A DNA stretch of 64,000 nucleotides from Labrys monachus (GTDB taxonomy: Bacteria; Pseudomonadota; Alphaproteobacteria; Rhizobiales; Labraceae), in assembly GCF_030814655.1 (NCBI RefSeq), contig NZ_JAUSVK010000001.1, positions 2,623,501 through 2,687,500 on the forward strand, given 5' to 3'. Position 1 is the first letter of the stretch. Each line of letters begins with the position of its first letter. Positions 26,819 through 38,209 of the stretch are shown one piece after another. The notes beneath the pieces are model-generated. The model was not told the DNA's origin. It did not search any database and saw nothing but the letters and a program-made list of their open reading frames with translations. A program made the translations under genes and the position numbers.

Positions 26819-28021
26819 ATGTCGAAAACGCGTATCGCGGTGCTGTTCGGGGGCCGCTCGCCCGAGCATGACGTCTCCGTCGTCTCCGGGCTGCAGGCGC
26901 TCAACGCGCTCGACAGTTCGAAATATGAAGGCTTCCCGGTCTATGTCGCCGCCGATGGCGCCTGGTTCATCGGCGATGCCTTGCGCAGCCGTGCCACCTA
27001 TATTCCCGACGACGAGGGCCGCAAGGCCCTGACGCGGGTCGACCTCGACCTTTCGGCGGGGCGCGGCCGACTGATGCCGCGCGGCAAGGGCGGCTGGTTC
27101 GCAAGAGCGCCGGCGCCGGTGGAATTCGACGTCGCCCTCCTGTCCTTCCACGGCAATATCGGCGAGGACGGCCAGATGCAGGGCGTGTTCGAGACGGCGA
27201 ACGTGCCCTATACCGGCATGCGCACCCTCGCCTCGGCGGTGCTGATGGACAAGGCCGTCACCAAGCGCGTGCTGGCGGGCCGCGGCATCGCCCTGCTGCC
27301 GGATGCCGTGATTCCGCGTCCCGCCACCGGCCTCGTGCCCGACAAGGCGGGCCTGGAAGCGGCGCTGAAGAACATCGCCTTCCCGGTCATCGTCAAGCCG
27401 GCCCATCTCGGCTCGTCCATCGGCGTGGCCAAGGCCGAGGATATCGACGCGGTCCGCGCCGTGCTCCCCAACATCTTCAAATTCGACACCACCGCCATCA
27501 TCGAGCCCTTCGTCGACAACCTCGTCGAATACAATGTCGCGGTGCGCCGGGAGGACGGCGCCATCGTCACCTCGGCGATCGAGCGGCCGAAGCGGACCGC
27601 CGAACTGCTCGATTTCAAGGAAAAATACCTGTCCGGCGGCGGCAAGAAGGGCGGCGGCAAGCAGCCCGGCGTCTCCAGCCAGGGCATGCTGTCGCTGACG
27701 CGCGATATCGATCCGGCCCTGCCGGCGGCGCTGGAGAACAATATCCGGCAATGGGCGAGCGAGGCTTTCGCCGCCGTGGGCGGCACGGGCGCGCCGCGCA
27801 TCGACTTCCTCTCCAACGAGAAGACGGGCGAGGTTTGGCTCAACGAGGTCAATCCCTGCCCGGGCTCCTTCGGCTATTTCCTGTGGGAAGCCGCGCGCAA
27901 GCCGGTCCTGTTCACCGCCTTGCTCGACCGGCTGATCGAGGAGGCGAAGCTCTGCCATCGCGCCGTGCAGCTGCCGAGCGATCCGACGCCGCCCGAGGCG
28001 CGGCTGTTCAGGCGCGGCTGA
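26819..28021 (+). CDS. D-alanine--D-alanine ligase family protein
   Basis: The 400-residue ATP-grasp ligase has Ddl hallmarks: LFGGRSPEHDVSVVSG at the N-terminus, HGNIGEDGQMQGVFE, PVIVKPAHLGSSIGV (ATP lid) and EVNPCPGSFGYFLWEA for the Mg site. Ddl joins two D-Ala for peptidoglycan. The omega-loop region (about residues 260-295) is unusual: it reads LLDFKEKYLSGGGKKGGGK instead of the short YDYEAKY loop of housekeeping Ddl, so a different acyl acceptor is possible. I leave the symbol blank for this reason. ATG 26819 has GGGGATACAGG upstream. Confidence 0.85.
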   Translation: MSKTRIAVLFGGRSPEHDVSVVSGLQALNALDSSKYEGFPVYVAADGAWFIGDALRSRATYIPDDEGRKALTRVDLDLSAGRGRLMPRGKGGWFARAPAPVEFDVALLSFHGNIGEDGQMQGVFETANVPYTGMRTLASAVLMDKAVTKRVLAGRGIALLPDAVIPRPATGLVPDKAGLEAALKNIAFPVIVKPAHLGSSIGVAKAEDIDAVRAVLPNIFKFDTTAIIEPFVDNLVEYNVAVRREDGAIVTSAIERPKRTAELLDFKEKYLSGGGKKGGGKQPGVSSQGMLSLTRDIDPALPAALENNIRQWASEAFAAVGGTGAPRIDFLSNEKTGEVWLNEVNPCPGSFGYFLWEAARKPVLFTALLDRLIEEAKLCHRAVQLPSDPTPPEARLFRRG

Positions 28022-28057
28022 GCCCGCGCCGGGAAGGGGGCTTCCCGGCGCGCTTCC

Positions 28058-29257
28058 TCAATGGCCTGCGATCACCGGCACCTTGGTCGCTGGCGGCGTG
28101 TTGCGGCTGCGCTGGGTGCGCACCACGCCGTCGATGATGGTCATGCCGATGCCCGGCAGGTCGCCGAGCTGGATGCTGTCCAGCAGGTCCTTGCCGGCCG
28201 AATGCTGCGCCTTGTCCATCAGCACGAAGTCGGCGGCGCGTCCCACCTCGATCAGGCCGCAATCGAGCGAGCGCATGCGGGCGGTGTTGCCGGTGGCGAA
28301 GCACAGGGCGATCTCGGCCGGCACGTCGCCGAGCGAGGACAGCATCGAGACCATGCGCATGATGCCGAGCGGTTGCACGCCGGAGCCGGCCGGGGCGTCG
28401 GTGCCGAGGATGATGCGCTCCAGCTGGTTCATTTCCCGCGCCACGCGCAGGGTGTAGAGCGCGGCGCGCTCATTGCCGTTGTGCACGAGTTCGAGGCCGC
28501 GACCGCATCCCTCGCAGATGCAGCGGATCTGGTCGGTCGGCAGCGCCGTATGGCCGCCATTGATATGGCCGACGACGTCGGTATCGGCTTCCAGCACCAC
28601 GTCCTTGTCGATCAGCCCCGACCCGGGGATGGACGGCCCGCCGGTATGGATGGTCGACTGGATGCCGTATTTGCGGGCCCAGGCCACCATCCGGCGGGCG
28701 GTGGCGCCGTCCTTGACGCCGCCGAGGCCGACCTCGCCGAGCAGCTTCACGCCCGCGGCGGCGAGGTCGCGGAAATCCTCCTCCACCATCTCCGGCTCGA
28801 TCACCGGCGCGCCGGCATGGACCTTCACGCCGCTCGGCCGGAAGGCGGAAAAGGTGCGCTGGGCATAGATCGCCATCGCCTTGAGGCCGACGACGTCGCG
28901 CGGCCGGCCGGGCGTGTGCACCTCGCCGGCCGAGATCATCGTGGTGACGCCGCCATGCAGGTTGGATTCGATCCAGCCGAGCTGGTTCTGGCGCGGCGTC
29001 CAGTCGCCGGCGACGGGGTGGACATGGCTGTCGATCAGGCCCGGGGTCACCGCGGTGCCGTTGGCGTCGATCACATTGTGGGCGCCGGCGAGGTCGAGGT
29101 CCTTCTCGCGGCCGATGGCGGCGATCCGGCCGCCGACCGAGACGATGGTGTCGGCGTCGAGGATGGGCCGGTCAATGTCGCCGCTCAGGACGAGGCCTAT
29201 GTTGCGGATGACGAGCTTTTCGTTTCCGCCGCCCGCCTTCGCCTCTTCATGCGCCAT
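28058..29257 (-). CDS. Enamidase-like amidohydrolase
   Basis: The 399-residue amidohydrolase is close in many segments to bacterial enamidase, which hydrolyses 1,4,5,6-tetrahydro-6-oxonicotinate to 2-formylglutarate in nicotinate fermentation. Shared features are the metal motif PGLIDSHVHPVAGDWTPRQ, HGGVTTMISAGEVHTPGRP, GVKVHAGAPV, HTGGPSIPGS, HINGGHTALP, GTDAPAGSGVQPLGI and the C-terminal RSRNTPPAT. No other nicotinate genes are nearby, so the substrate may be another cyclic enamide. AAAGGAGA precedes ATG 29257. A terminator lies upstream of it on the same strand. Confidence 0.8.
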   Translation of the reverse strand: MAHEEAKAGGGNEKLVIRNIGLVLSGDIDRPILDADTIVSVGGRIAAIGREKDLDLAGAHNVIDANGTAVTPGLIDSHVHPVAGDWTPRQNQLGWIESNLHGGVTTMISAGEVHTPGRPRDVVGLKAMAIYAQRTFSAFRPSGVKVHAGAPVIEPEMVEEDFRDLAAAGVKLLGEVGLGGVKDGATARRMVAWARKYGIQSTIHTGGPSIPGSGLIDKDVVLEADTDVVGHINGGHTALPTDQIRCICEGCGRGLELVHNGNERAALYTLRVAREMNQLERIILGTDAPAGSGVQPLGIMRMVSMLSSLGDVPAEIALCFATGNTARMRSLDCGLIEVGRAADFVLMDKAQHSAGKDLLDSIQLGDLPGIGMTIIDGVVRTQRSRNTPPATKVPVIAGH

Positions 29258-29330
29258 GTCCGTCTCCTTTGATTGGCTCTCTTTCGTTAGTCTACAAACA
29301 AATTCCGGGAGCTCAAGCAGGATGGCGCAC

Positions 29331-29357
29331 AAAGAAAAAGCCCTCCGCGAGGAGGGC
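29331..29357 (-). terminator. Rho-independent terminator after the CPA2 antiporter
   Basis: On the minus strand GCCCTCC-tcgc-GGAGGGC (29340-29357) is followed by TTTTTCTTT. It lies between the antiporter stop (29524) and the amidohydrolase start. Confidence 0.88.
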
Positions 29358-29523
29358 TTCAGGCTGCATGACGGGACCGTGCTCGCGACGGGCCTCCCTT
29401 TATTCCGAGGGCGTGCGCCATTGGTCTGATGAAAGCGAAAATCTACACGGATGACAAGGGTTTTGCAGGGGTGACCGGCAAATATTTCGCTGGATTCGGC
29501 GGCTCTCCCGGAGCGCTGCTCCG

Positions 29524-31368
29524 TCACCCGGCCTTTTCGCCTTCCTTCACCTTCTCGGCGGCGCGGATGGCATCATTGTTCAGCCGGATGCCGACGCTGT
29601 CCGGCCGCTCCAGCGGCTCCGGCTTCATCAGGCGCTTGCTGGTGATCAGGTCGATGCCGGCATAGATGCCGCCCTGCTGCTGGGCGACGATGCGCCGGGC
29701 GTCGCGGTCGCGGACATCCTCGATGATCTCCTCGGCTTCCTGATTGTCGACGCCGAGCGCCTCCAGCGTGAAGCGGCCGAGGCTGAGGGCGCTCTCGAAG
29801 GTCTCGCGCATGTGGAAGTCGACGCCGGCGTCGAGCAGAGCGAGGACGTGCTGGCGGTCATAGGCCCTGGCGAACACCTCGGTGAGCGGAAATTCCGCCT
29901 TGACCATCTCGACGATCTTCACCGCATCCGCCCGGTCGTCGATGGCCACGCAGATGACCCGTGCATCGGCCGCCCCCGCGGCCCGCAGCACGTCGAGCCT
30001 GGCGCCGTCGCCGAAATAGACCTTGCTGCCGAAGCGGGTGGCGACGTCGATCATCTCCACGTCCTTGTCGATGATGGTGGTCTCGACGCCCGATGTGCGC
30101 AGGATCTGGCTCACCACCTGGCCGAACCGGCCGAAGCCGACGACCAGCACCTTGCCGTGGGCGCCGTCGAAATTCTCGTCGATCGTCGGAGCGGGCGGCT
30201 CGATACGCTTCAGCGCCCGTTCCATCGCGGCGGCGGCGACCGGTCCGATCAGCATGGTGAAGGCGGCGAGCGCCCTGATGAAGTCGGACTGGCCGGCGGC
30301 GAGGAAGCCCGAGGCCGCGCCGAGGGGAATCAGCACGAAGGCGAACTCGCCCGCCGGCGAGAGAATCACGCCGGCGCGCATCGCATCGAAGGCCGGTGAG
30401 CCGGTGAGGCGGAAGACCGCTGCGACCAGCGCCGATTTGATGACGGCCAGGCCGAGGGCGAAGGCGAGCAGGAGCGGCCAGGAGCGGAGCACCAGGGCGC
30501 CGTCGATGGCCATGCCGACGCTCATGAAGAACAGGCCGAGCAGGAGGCCGCGGAAGGGCTCGATATCGGCCTCGAGCTCGTGGCGAAAATTCGATTCGGC
30601 CAGCAGAACGCCGGCAAGGAAGGCCCCGAGCGCCATCGACATGCCGGCCTGCTGCATCAGGAGCGCGGTGCCGAGCACCAGCAGGAGCGCGGCCGCCGTC
30701 ATCACCTCGCGCGCGCCGGTGGAGGCGAGGATGCGGAAGAAGGGATTGAGCAAATAGCGGCCGACCAGCACGACGGCGCCGATCGCGCCGATCATCGTGG
30801 CGGCGGTCGCGAGCCCGCTGCCGGAGGCGTGCGCAGGCGCGCTCTCCATCGCGAAGAGCGGCACCAGCGCCAGGATGGGAACCACCGAGATGTCCTGGAA
30901 CAGCAGCACGGCGAAGCTGCGCTGACCATAGGGCGCCTGCAGCTCGCCCCGTTCGTTGAGCACCTGCAGGGCAATGGCGGTCGCGGACAAAGCGAGCGAA
31001 ATGCCGGTGATGGCGGCGCCGGGAAGCGACAGGCCGGACGCTTTGGCGATGGCGCCGAGGACGAGGGCGCAGGCGACGAGCTGCAGGGCACCGAGGCCGA
31101 AGATATCGCGGCGCATGGCGAGCAGGCGCGAAACCTGCAGTTCGAGGCCGATCACGAAGAGGAGCAGGACGATGCCGAGCTCGCCGATGTGCTGGATCGA
31201 GCCGGTATCCGTGAACAATGCGAAGCCGGACGGCCCGATCGCCACCCCCGCCACGAGATAGCCCAGAATGGCACCGAGGCCGATGCGCTTGAACAGCGGC
31301 ACCGCGATGACCGCGGCGCCGAGAAACAGGAGGATGCTGGGAAGAAAGCTGGTGCTGGCGTGTTCCAT
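29524..31368 (-). CDS. CPA2 family monovalent cation:proton antiporter (KefB/C-like)
   Basis: The 614-residue protein has a twelve-helix Na+/H+ exchanger-like domain (about 1-385) and a C-terminal RCK/TrkA-N domain starting GKVLVVGFGRFGQVVSQILR, a Rossmann GxGxxG nucleotide site. The membrane domain shows LGYLVAGVAIGPSG, LFVIGLELQ and the family motif LLFQDISVVPILALVPL. Such systems efflux K+ in exchange for H+, gated by nucleotide or glutathione adducts. The C-terminal tail is charged. It is a single-gene unit with a terminator downstream. Confidence 0.9.
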   Translation of the reverse strand: MEHASTSFLPSILLFLGAAVIAVPLFKRIGLGAILGYLVAGVAIGPSGFALFTDTGSIQHIGELGIVLLLFVIGLELQVSRLLAMRRDIFGLGALQLVACALVLGAIAKASGLSLPGAAITGISLALSATAIALQVLNERGELQAPYGQRSFAVLLFQDISVVPILALVPLFAMESAPAHASGSGLATAATMIGAIGAVVLVGRYLLNPFFRILASTGAREVMTAAALLLVLGTALLMQQAGMSMALGAFLAGVLLAESNFRHELEADIEPFRGLLLGLFFMSVGMAIDGALVLRSWPLLLAFALGLAVIKSALVAAVFRLTGSPAFDAMRAGVILSPAGEFAFVLIPLGAASGFLAAGQSDFIRALAAFTMLIGPVAAAAMERALKRIEPPAPTIDENFDGAHGKVLVVGFGRFGQVVSQILRTSGVETTIIDKDVEMIDVATRFGSKVYFGDGARLDVLRAAGAADARVICVAIDDRADAVKIVEMVKAEFPLTEVFARAYDRQHVLALLDAGVDFHMRETFESALSLGRFTLEALGVDNQEAEEIIEDVRDRDARRIVAQQQGGIYAGIDLITSKRLMKPEPLERPDSVGIRLNNDAIRAAEKVKEGEKAG

Positions 31369-31433
31369 ACGCCTTCATGCAGCCTGGAGCGGCGGGAGGT
31401 CAATTCCTCAGCGCAGGACTCCTCTTGCGGGCA

Positions 31434-31521
31434 CGGACATCCTGTCGGCTCCTTCCCCAGTCAGGCGTCGAGGATCGGGATCGGCTTCGTTTCGGAGGAA
31501 GAAGAGCGGACAGGATGTCCG
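31434..31521. repeat. Inverted repeat CGGACATCCTGTC
   Basis: CGGACATCCTGTC (31434-31446) and GACAGGATGTCCG (31509-31521) are perfect 13-bp arms, with a CTCC-type flank beside each. The layout (outer arms, internal hairpins) matches the elements at 24552-24620 and 62370-62453, pointing to one dispersed family. Confidence 0.65.
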
Positions 31522-31527
31522 CGCTCC

Positions 31528-31558
31528 AAAGAAAAAGGGCGGTGCCTGCGCACCGCCC
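31528..31558 (-). terminator. Rho-independent terminator of groESL
   Basis: On the minus strand GGGCGGTGC-gcag-GCACCGCCC (31537-31558) is followed by TTTTTCTTT. It lies 26 bp after the groEL stop. Confidence 0.93.
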
Positions 31559-31583
31559 TTCATATCTGACCAGGAGGCCGGAC

Positions 31584-33257
<1,674 letters not shown>

Positions 33258-33265
33258 TCAGCCGC

Positions 33266-33553
33266 TTACGCGACGATGCCCATGATGTCGGATTCCTTCA
33301 TGATGAGGTAATCCTCACCATCGAGCTTGATCTCGGTGCCGGACCACTTGCCGAACAGCACGCGATCGCCTTCCTTCACGTCGAGGGGCGTCAGCTTGCC
33401 GGCCTCGTCGCGGCCGCCGGGACCAACGGCGACGACCTTGCCCTCCTGGGGCTTTTCCTTGGCCGTGTCGGGGATGATGATGCCGCCTTTGGTCTTTTCC
33501 TCGGCATCGACGCGCTGGACGACCACGCGGTCGTGGAGCGGACGGAACTTCAT
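33266..33553 (-). CDS. groES: Co-chaperonin GroES (Hsp10)
   Basis: The 95-residue co-chaperonin forms a heptameric lid on GroEL. The N-terminus [20 protein letters not shown] is typical. The mobile loop is [18 protein letters not shown], and the C-terminus ends [16 protein letters not shown]. First gene of the groESL operon; the CIRCE element lies 67 bp upstream. Confidence 0.98.
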   Translation of the reverse strand: MKFRPLHDRVVVQRVDAEEKTKGGIIIPDTAKEKPQEGKVVAVGPGGRDEAGKLTPLDVKEGDRVLFGKWSGTEIKLDGEDYLIMKESDIMGIVA

Positions 33554-33619
33554 GGCTTTCTTCCTCTTGTGCGACAGGCGCTTGATGCGCCGTCATTCCA
33601 CATCGAAGGGATTGGTCCG

Positions 33620-33646
33620 TTAGCACTCACCCGAGGGGAGTGCTAA
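33620..33646 (-). promoter_or_regulatory. CIRCE operator (HrcA binding site)
   Basis: TTAGCACTC (33620-33628), a 9-bp spacer and GAGTGCTAA (33638-33646) match the CIRCE consensus exactly. HrcA should repress groESL here at normal temperature. Confidence 0.97.
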
Positions 33647-33719
33647 CAGTGACCGCGATGTAGTCCGGCGCCTCCGTCCTGTCAAGATGCGGACGCGCGC
33701 GGCGTCCGGTTTTTGACGG

Positions 33720-34592
33720 TCATGCCGCGCGGGCCCTGCCGAATGTCGCCGCGATGCAGGCGGCCAGGATCAGGGCGGCGCCGGCCAGCGTCCATGCCGT
33801 CGGAATCTCGGCGAAGATGCAGTAACCGAAGAACATGGCCCAAATGAAGGCGGAATATTCCATGATGCCGAGCCGGCCCGCCGGCGCCCGCGCATAGGCC
33901 CAGGCCATGCACAGATTGCCGGCGGTCCCGAAGATCCCGGCCATGCCGATCATCAGCCAGTGGGAAAGGGAGACGGGCTGCCATTGCCAGGCGCTCGCCG
34001 GCATGACGAGGAGGAAGGCGAAGCCGTTGGACAGCAGGACGATCGTCATGATCGAATCCTGCGCGCTCTGCTGGCGCATCAGCACCATGGAGAGGGCGTA
34101 GAACAGCGCGCAGCCGAGGGCGGCGGCGATGCCCAGCAAGTCGAAATCGCGCCCCGCTCCGGTTTCGCCGCCATGCACGATGACGACGACGCCGGCAAAG
34201 CCGACGAGGATGCCGACGAGGGCGCGCGGCGCCACCGGTTCCTTCAGGATGAGCCGTCCCAGCAGCGCCATCAGGAGCGGCGACAGGAAGGTGAGGGTGA
34301 TGGCCTCCACCAGAGGAAGCCGGGCGATGGCGGTGAAGAAGCAGGCGGCCGTGCACAGGGCGATGACGGCGCGCAGGAAATTGCGGCGCAGGGCGGCCGG
34401 CTTCGGCCAGCCATCGCCGAACAGGAGATAGGCCAGCACCGCGAACAGCGTGCCCGAGCCGTAGCGCAGCGCCACCGCCTGGGTGAGGGGGTAGGCGGCG
34501 GTGATCACCTTCATCACCGCATCGAGGAAGGAAAAGAAGGTGACCCCGAGCCCGGCCATGAGGACCGGATGGAAGGAGGCCTCGGTCTTCAT
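33720..34592 (-). CDS. EamA/DMT family transporter
   Basis: The 290-residue membrane protein has ten hydrophobic segments arranged as two five-helix EamA repeats. The first starts near [20 protein letters not shown] and the second near [29 protein letters not shown] at the end of repeat one and [17 protein letters not shown] near the end are typical of the drug/metabolite transporter superfamily. Probably an exporter of small metabolites; the substrate is unknown. It is divergent from hemA across a 392-bp gap. Confidence 0.87.
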   Translation of the reverse strand: MKTEASFHPVLMAGLGVTFFSFLDAVMKVITAAYPLTQAVALRYGSGTLFAVLAYLLFGDGWPKPAALRRNFLRAVIALCTAACFFTAIARLPLVEAITLTFLSPLLMALLGRLILKEPVAPRALVGILVGFAGVVVIVHGGETGAGRDFDLLGIAAALGCALFYALSMVLMRQQSAQDSIMTIVLLSNGFAFLLVMPASAWQWQPVSLSHWLMIGMAGIFGTAGNLCMAWAYARAPAGRLGIMEYSAFIWAMFFGYCIFAEIPTAWTLAGAALILAACIAATFGRARAA

Positions 34593-34682
34593 GGCGGGGT
34601 TTCCGTCTGCGTTGCGAGGGGGCTGGGCCCGCGACGCGGGCAGGTTCCGGACGATCGCGTCGCGCCCGATCTCGTTTCGACC

Positions 34683-34696
34683 TTGAGGCAAATCAA
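34683..34696. promoter_or_regulatory. FNR/FixK-type box upstream of hemA
   Basis: TTGAG-GCAA-ATCAA differs by one base from the anaerobox consensus TTGAT-N4-ATCAA. It lies about 290 bp upstream of the hemA start and 90 bp upstream of the divergent EamA gene. Rhizobial hemA genes are known targets of FixK/FnrN regulators. The rest of 34593-34984 shows no gene. Confidence 0.6.
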
Positions 34697-34984
34697 GCGG
34701 ATCGAGCCCTCGGCGCCATATCACTCGGCGGCATGGGGCGATTTGGCGTCTCGTTCATGCGCGGTCCGGCAGGATATATCGACCGCGGATGCGGGGATGT
34801 CGTCCTCTTCCTATACCGGGCGAACACGCCCGTCGATGCCGCAGGCGCCGATGCGGTGCCGGCGGGGACAGGCGCATCGGCAAGGCCGGATGCGCGCGAC
34901 CGCGACCAATCGCCGTCCGCCTTCCGCCGAAGGGTGCATCGCGCGCCGAACGGCGTTATGTGTGGGCCAGTCAGACACGGATCG

Positions 34985-36220
34985 ATGATGATGAATTATA
35001 CGGCAATTTTCGAGGACGCGGTCGAGATGCTGAGGCGCGAGAAGCGCTACCGCGTCTTTGCCGACATCGAACGGATCGCCGGACGCTTCCCCCATGCCCT
35101 GTGGCGCACGCCGGCCGGCATGCGCGAGATCGTGGTGTGGTGCTCGAACGACTATCTCGGCATGGGCCAGCACGAAGGCTCGATCGAGGCGATGATCTCG
35201 GCGGCGCGCAGGTTCGGCGTCGGCGCCGGCGGCACCCGCAACATATCCGGCAACAGCCACCAGGTGGTGACGCTGGAGGAAGAACTCGCCGACCTCCACG
35301 GCAAGGAGGCGGCCCTGGTCTTCACCTCGGGCTACGTCTCCAACCAGACCGGCATCGCCACCCTCGGCAGGCTGCTGCCGGATGCCCTCATCCTGTCCGA
35401 CCAGCTCAACCACAATTCGATGATCGAGGGCGTGCGCCAGTCCGGCCGCGAGAAGGCGATCTTCCGCCACAACGATCTCGACCACCTCGAGGACCTCCTG
35501 CGCAAGGCGGGCCGGGAGCGCGCCAAGCTGATCGCCTTCGAGAGCGTCTATTCCATGGACGGCGACATCGCGCCGATCGGCAGGATCTGCGATCTCGCCG
35601 AGCGCTACGGGGCGATGACCTATCTCGACGAGGTCCATGCCGTCGGCATGTACGGCCCGCGCGGCGGCGGTATCGCCGAGCGCGACGGCGAGATGGGGCG
35701 GGTCGACGTGATCGAGGGCACGCTCGCCAAGGCGTTCGGAGCCCTGGGCGGCTATGTCGCCGCCGCCGCGCCCGTCGTCGACGCCATCCGCTCGCATGCG
35801 CCGGGCTTCATCTTCACCTCGGCGCTGCCGCCGCCGGTGGCCGCCGCCGCGCAGGCTTCCGTCCGCCACCTCAAGACCTCGCAGGCCGAGCGCGACGCCC
35901 AGCAGGCCAACGCCGCCCGGACCAAGGCGGCGCTCATCGGCGCCGGCCTGCCCGTCGTGCTGTCGCAGACCCATATCGTGCCGGTGATCGTCGGCGACGC
36001 CGAACGCTGCAAGGCCGCGAGCGACATGCTGCTCGCCGAGCACGGCATCTATATCCAGCCGATCAACTACCCCACCGTGCCGCGCGGCACGGAGCGCCTG
36101 CGCATCACGCCGACGCCCTTCCATGGCGAGGCGCTGATCGCGGGGCTGACGGAGGCGCTGGTGGCGGTGTGGCGCAAGCTCGACCTGCCGTTCCAGCCGA
36201 TGGCGGCAGCGGCGGAGTAG
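34985..36220 (+). CDS. hemA: 5-aminolevulinate synthase
   Basis: The 411-residue PLP enzyme condenses glycine and succinyl-CoA to 5-aminolevulinate, the alphaproteobacterial entry to heme, bacteriochlorophyll and B12. Seen motifs are [12 protein letters not shown], the glycine-rich [33 protein letters not shown] with the PLP-ring Asp, and [14 protein letters not shown] with the Schiff-base Lys. The C-terminal [19 protein letters not shown] is typical. The start could be any of three consecutive Met codons (34985, 34988, 34991). It is convergent with murA. Confidence 0.97.
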   Translation: MMMNYTAIFEDAVEMLRREKRYRVFADIERIAGRFPHALWRTPAGMREIVVWCSNDYLGMGQHEGSIEAMISAARRFGVGAGGTRNISGNSHQVVTLEEELADLHGKEAALVFTSGYVSNQTGIATLGRLLPDALILSDQLNHNSMIEGVRQSGREKAIFRHNDLDHLEDLLRKAGRERAKLIAFESVYSMDGDIAPIGRICDLAERYGAMTYLDEVHAVGMYGPRGGGIAERDGEMGRVDVIEGTLAKAFGALGGYVAAAAPVVDAIRSHAPGFIFTSALPPPVAAAAQASVRHLKTSQAERDAQQANAARTKAALIGAGLPVVLSQTHIVPVIVGDAERCKAASDMLLAEHGIYIQPINYPTVPRGTERLRITPTPFHGEALIAGLTEALVAVWRKLDLPFQPMAAAAE

Positions 36221-36229
36221 CGCGCGGAG

Positions 36230-36301
36230 GGTCGATCACCGATCGACCTCTTTCCGCTCGTTACGCGCCGCGCTTCCAAGAAGGGCGATCGGTGATCGCC
36301 C
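36230..36301. terminator. Paired hairpins between convergent hemA and murA
   Basis: GGTCGATC-acc-GATCGACC (36230-36248) and GGGCGATC-ggt-GATCGCCC (36283-36301) are two related stem-loops in the 94-bp gap. They also pair with each other through CGATCGGTGATC. They probably act as a bidirectional terminator, though no long T-run is seen. Confidence 0.5.
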
Positions 36302-36314
36302 CTCCTTGTTGTCC

Positions 36315-37610
36315 TCAGCCCTCGCTCGAGATGCGCTCGATGATCGCGCCGCAGCCGGCCAGCTTGCGCTCCAGATTCTCGAAGCCGCGGTCGAGGTGAT
36401 AGATGCGGTTGACGGTGGTCTCGCCCTGGGCCGCCAGGCCCGCGATCACCAGCGATACCGAGGCGCGCAGGTCGGTCGCCATCACCGGGGCGCCCTTGAG
36501 GGTGGCGACGCCCTCGACGATTGCCGTCTGGCCGTCGAGATGGATGTGGGCGCCGAGGCGGGCGAGTTCCTGCACATGCATGAAGCGGTTCTCGAAGATC
36601 GTCTCGGTGATGCGCGAGCGGCCCTTCGCCTTGGTCATCAGGCCCATGAGCTGGGCCTGCAGGTCGGTCGGGAAGCCGGGGAAGGGCGCCGTCGTCACGG
36701 AGACCGGATCGATGCCGTGGCCGTTGCGGCGCACGCGGATGCCTTCATTGGTGGTGGTGATCTCGGCGCCGGCCTCGGCCAGCACGTCGAGCGCGGTCTG
36801 CAGGAGGGCGGGCTCGGCGCCTTCGAGCATGACGTCGCCGCCGGCCATCGCCACGCACATCGCATAGGTGCCGGTTTCGATCCGGTCGGAGATGACGCGA
36901 TGATGGGCCCCGTGCAGCCGGGAGACGCCCGTGATCTCGATGGTGGCGGTGCCGGCGCCCTTGATCTTGGCGCCCATCTTGAGGAGGCAGTCGGCGACGT
37001 CGACGATCTCGGGCTCGCGCGCCGCGTTGTGGATGACGGTGGTGCCCTGCGCCAGCGTCGCCGCCATCAGCGCGACATGGGTGCCGCCGACGGTCACTTT
37101 CGGGAAATCGATCTCGGCGCCCCTGAGGCCGCCCTTGGCTTCGGCGACGACATAGCCGTTGTCGATGTCGATGGTGGCGCCGAGGCGCTCCATCGCCATC
37201 AGCAGGAAGTCGACCGGGCGCGTGCCGATGGCGCAGCCGCCCGGCAGCGAGACGCGGGCCTTGCCCATGCGGGCGAGCAGCGGGCCGAGCACCCAGAAGC
37301 TGGCGCGCATGCGCGAGACGAGCTCATAGGGCGCGGTGGTGTCGACGATGGAGCGGGCGTCGAGGCGCACCGTCTGCCCCGTCAGCTCCACCTCGCCCGG
37401 GCGCTTGCCGGCGATGGTGACGTCGATGCCGTGATTGCCGAGGATTCGGGCCAGCAGCGACACGTCGGCGAGGCGCGGCACGTTGGTCAGCGTCAGCACG
37501 TCTTCGGAGAGCAGGCTCGCGATCATCAGGGGCAGTGCGGCATTCTTCGCGCCGGAAATCGGAATGACGCCGTGAAGCGGCGCGCCGCCGGTGATCTTGA
37601 TGCGATCCAT
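36315..37610 (-). CDS. murA: UDP-N-acetylglucosamine 1-carboxyvinyltransferase
   Basis: The 431-residue MurA transfers enolpyruvate from PEP to UDP-GlcNAc, the first committed step of peptidoglycan. The N-terminus has [18 protein letters not shown]. The catalytic loop Cys is in [14 protein letters not shown]...[13 protein letters not shown]. The C-terminal part shows [17 protein letters not shown] and [22 protein letters not shown] 37610 has AAGGAC upstream; the longer in-frame extension lacks family similarity. In many relatives murA heads the DUF2948-hisD operon, but here it is separated. Confidence 0.97.
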   Translation of the reverse strand: MDRIKITGGAPLHGVIPISGAKNAALPLMIASLLSEDVLTLTNVPRLADVSLLARILGNHGIDVTIAGKRPGEVELTGQTVRLDARSIVDTTAPYELVSRMRASFWVLGPLLARMGKARVSLPGGCAIGTRPVDFLLMAMERLGATIDIDNGYVVAEAKGGLRGAEIDFPKVTVGGTHVALMAATLAQGTTVIHNAAREPEIVDVADCLLKMGAKIKGAGTATIEITGVSRLHGAHHRVISDRIETGTYAMCVAMAGGDVMLEGAEPALLQTALDVLAEAGAEITTTNEGIRVRRNGHGIDPVSVTTAPFPGFPTDLQAQLMGLMTKAKGRSRITETIFENRFMHVQELARLGAHIHLDGQTAIVEGVATLKGAPVMATDLRASVSLVIAGLAAQGETTVNRIYHLDRGFENLERKLAGCGAIIERISSEG

Positions 37611-37795
37611 GTTCTGTCCTTCGATAGGGCTGCAGGCAAGTCGGGCGAGGGCCAGGTCACGCAAGCTCCGGCCGGCGAGGCCGGCCGATGGAATCGATCT
37701 GACCGGACTCCCGTGCCGGGTGACCAAAAGCCAAGGTTAACCGTCTTGAGTAAACGAACCGCAAAGGCCGGACAAGGGCGCAGCCGCGCCTGTGC

Positions 37796-37993
37796 TCAAC
37801 CAGTTTCCTTCTGTGGCATTTCGGTATCGCCCGTCACCTCGGCTTCCGATTCGGCCGCCGCCGCCGCCGGTCCCGGTTCCACCGCCGCGGACGCGCGCCC
37901 GCGGGCCTGCGACTTGCGGCGGCCGAGATTGGCCCGCAGCGCCTTGGCGAGCCGCTCGGCCCGCATCTGCGCCTCTTTGCTGGGATGCGTCAT
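37796..37993 (-). CDS. Small conserved Rhizobiales protein
   Basis: The 65-residue hydrophilic protein begins with a basic helix (PSKEAQMRAERLAKALRANL, then GRRKSQARGR) and ends in an Ala/Glu-rich acidic tail. Short proteins with this KEAQxRAERLxxALRxNLxxRKxQxR pattern are common and uncharacterised in Rhizobiales. It might bind nucleic acid through the basic helix. It lies between murA and tRNA-Thr. Confidence 0.6.
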   Translation of the reverse strand: MTHPSKEAQMRAERLAKALRANLGRRKSQARGRASAAVEPGPAAAAAESEAEVTGDTEMPQKETG

Positions 37994-38073
37994 GGCTGTT
38001 CTTGCAGGAGATCGCGCGATCCGGCTTGCACCGGCGCCTCCCTTGTGGCATCAGGACCCCGCGCAAGGCAAGC

Positions 38074-38148
<75 letters not shown>

Positions 38149-38209
38149 TTTTTTTGCGAGCAATCTCAATAACATGCTGTACTTGCTAGGGTTTCTGGGC
38201 CGCTTTTGG

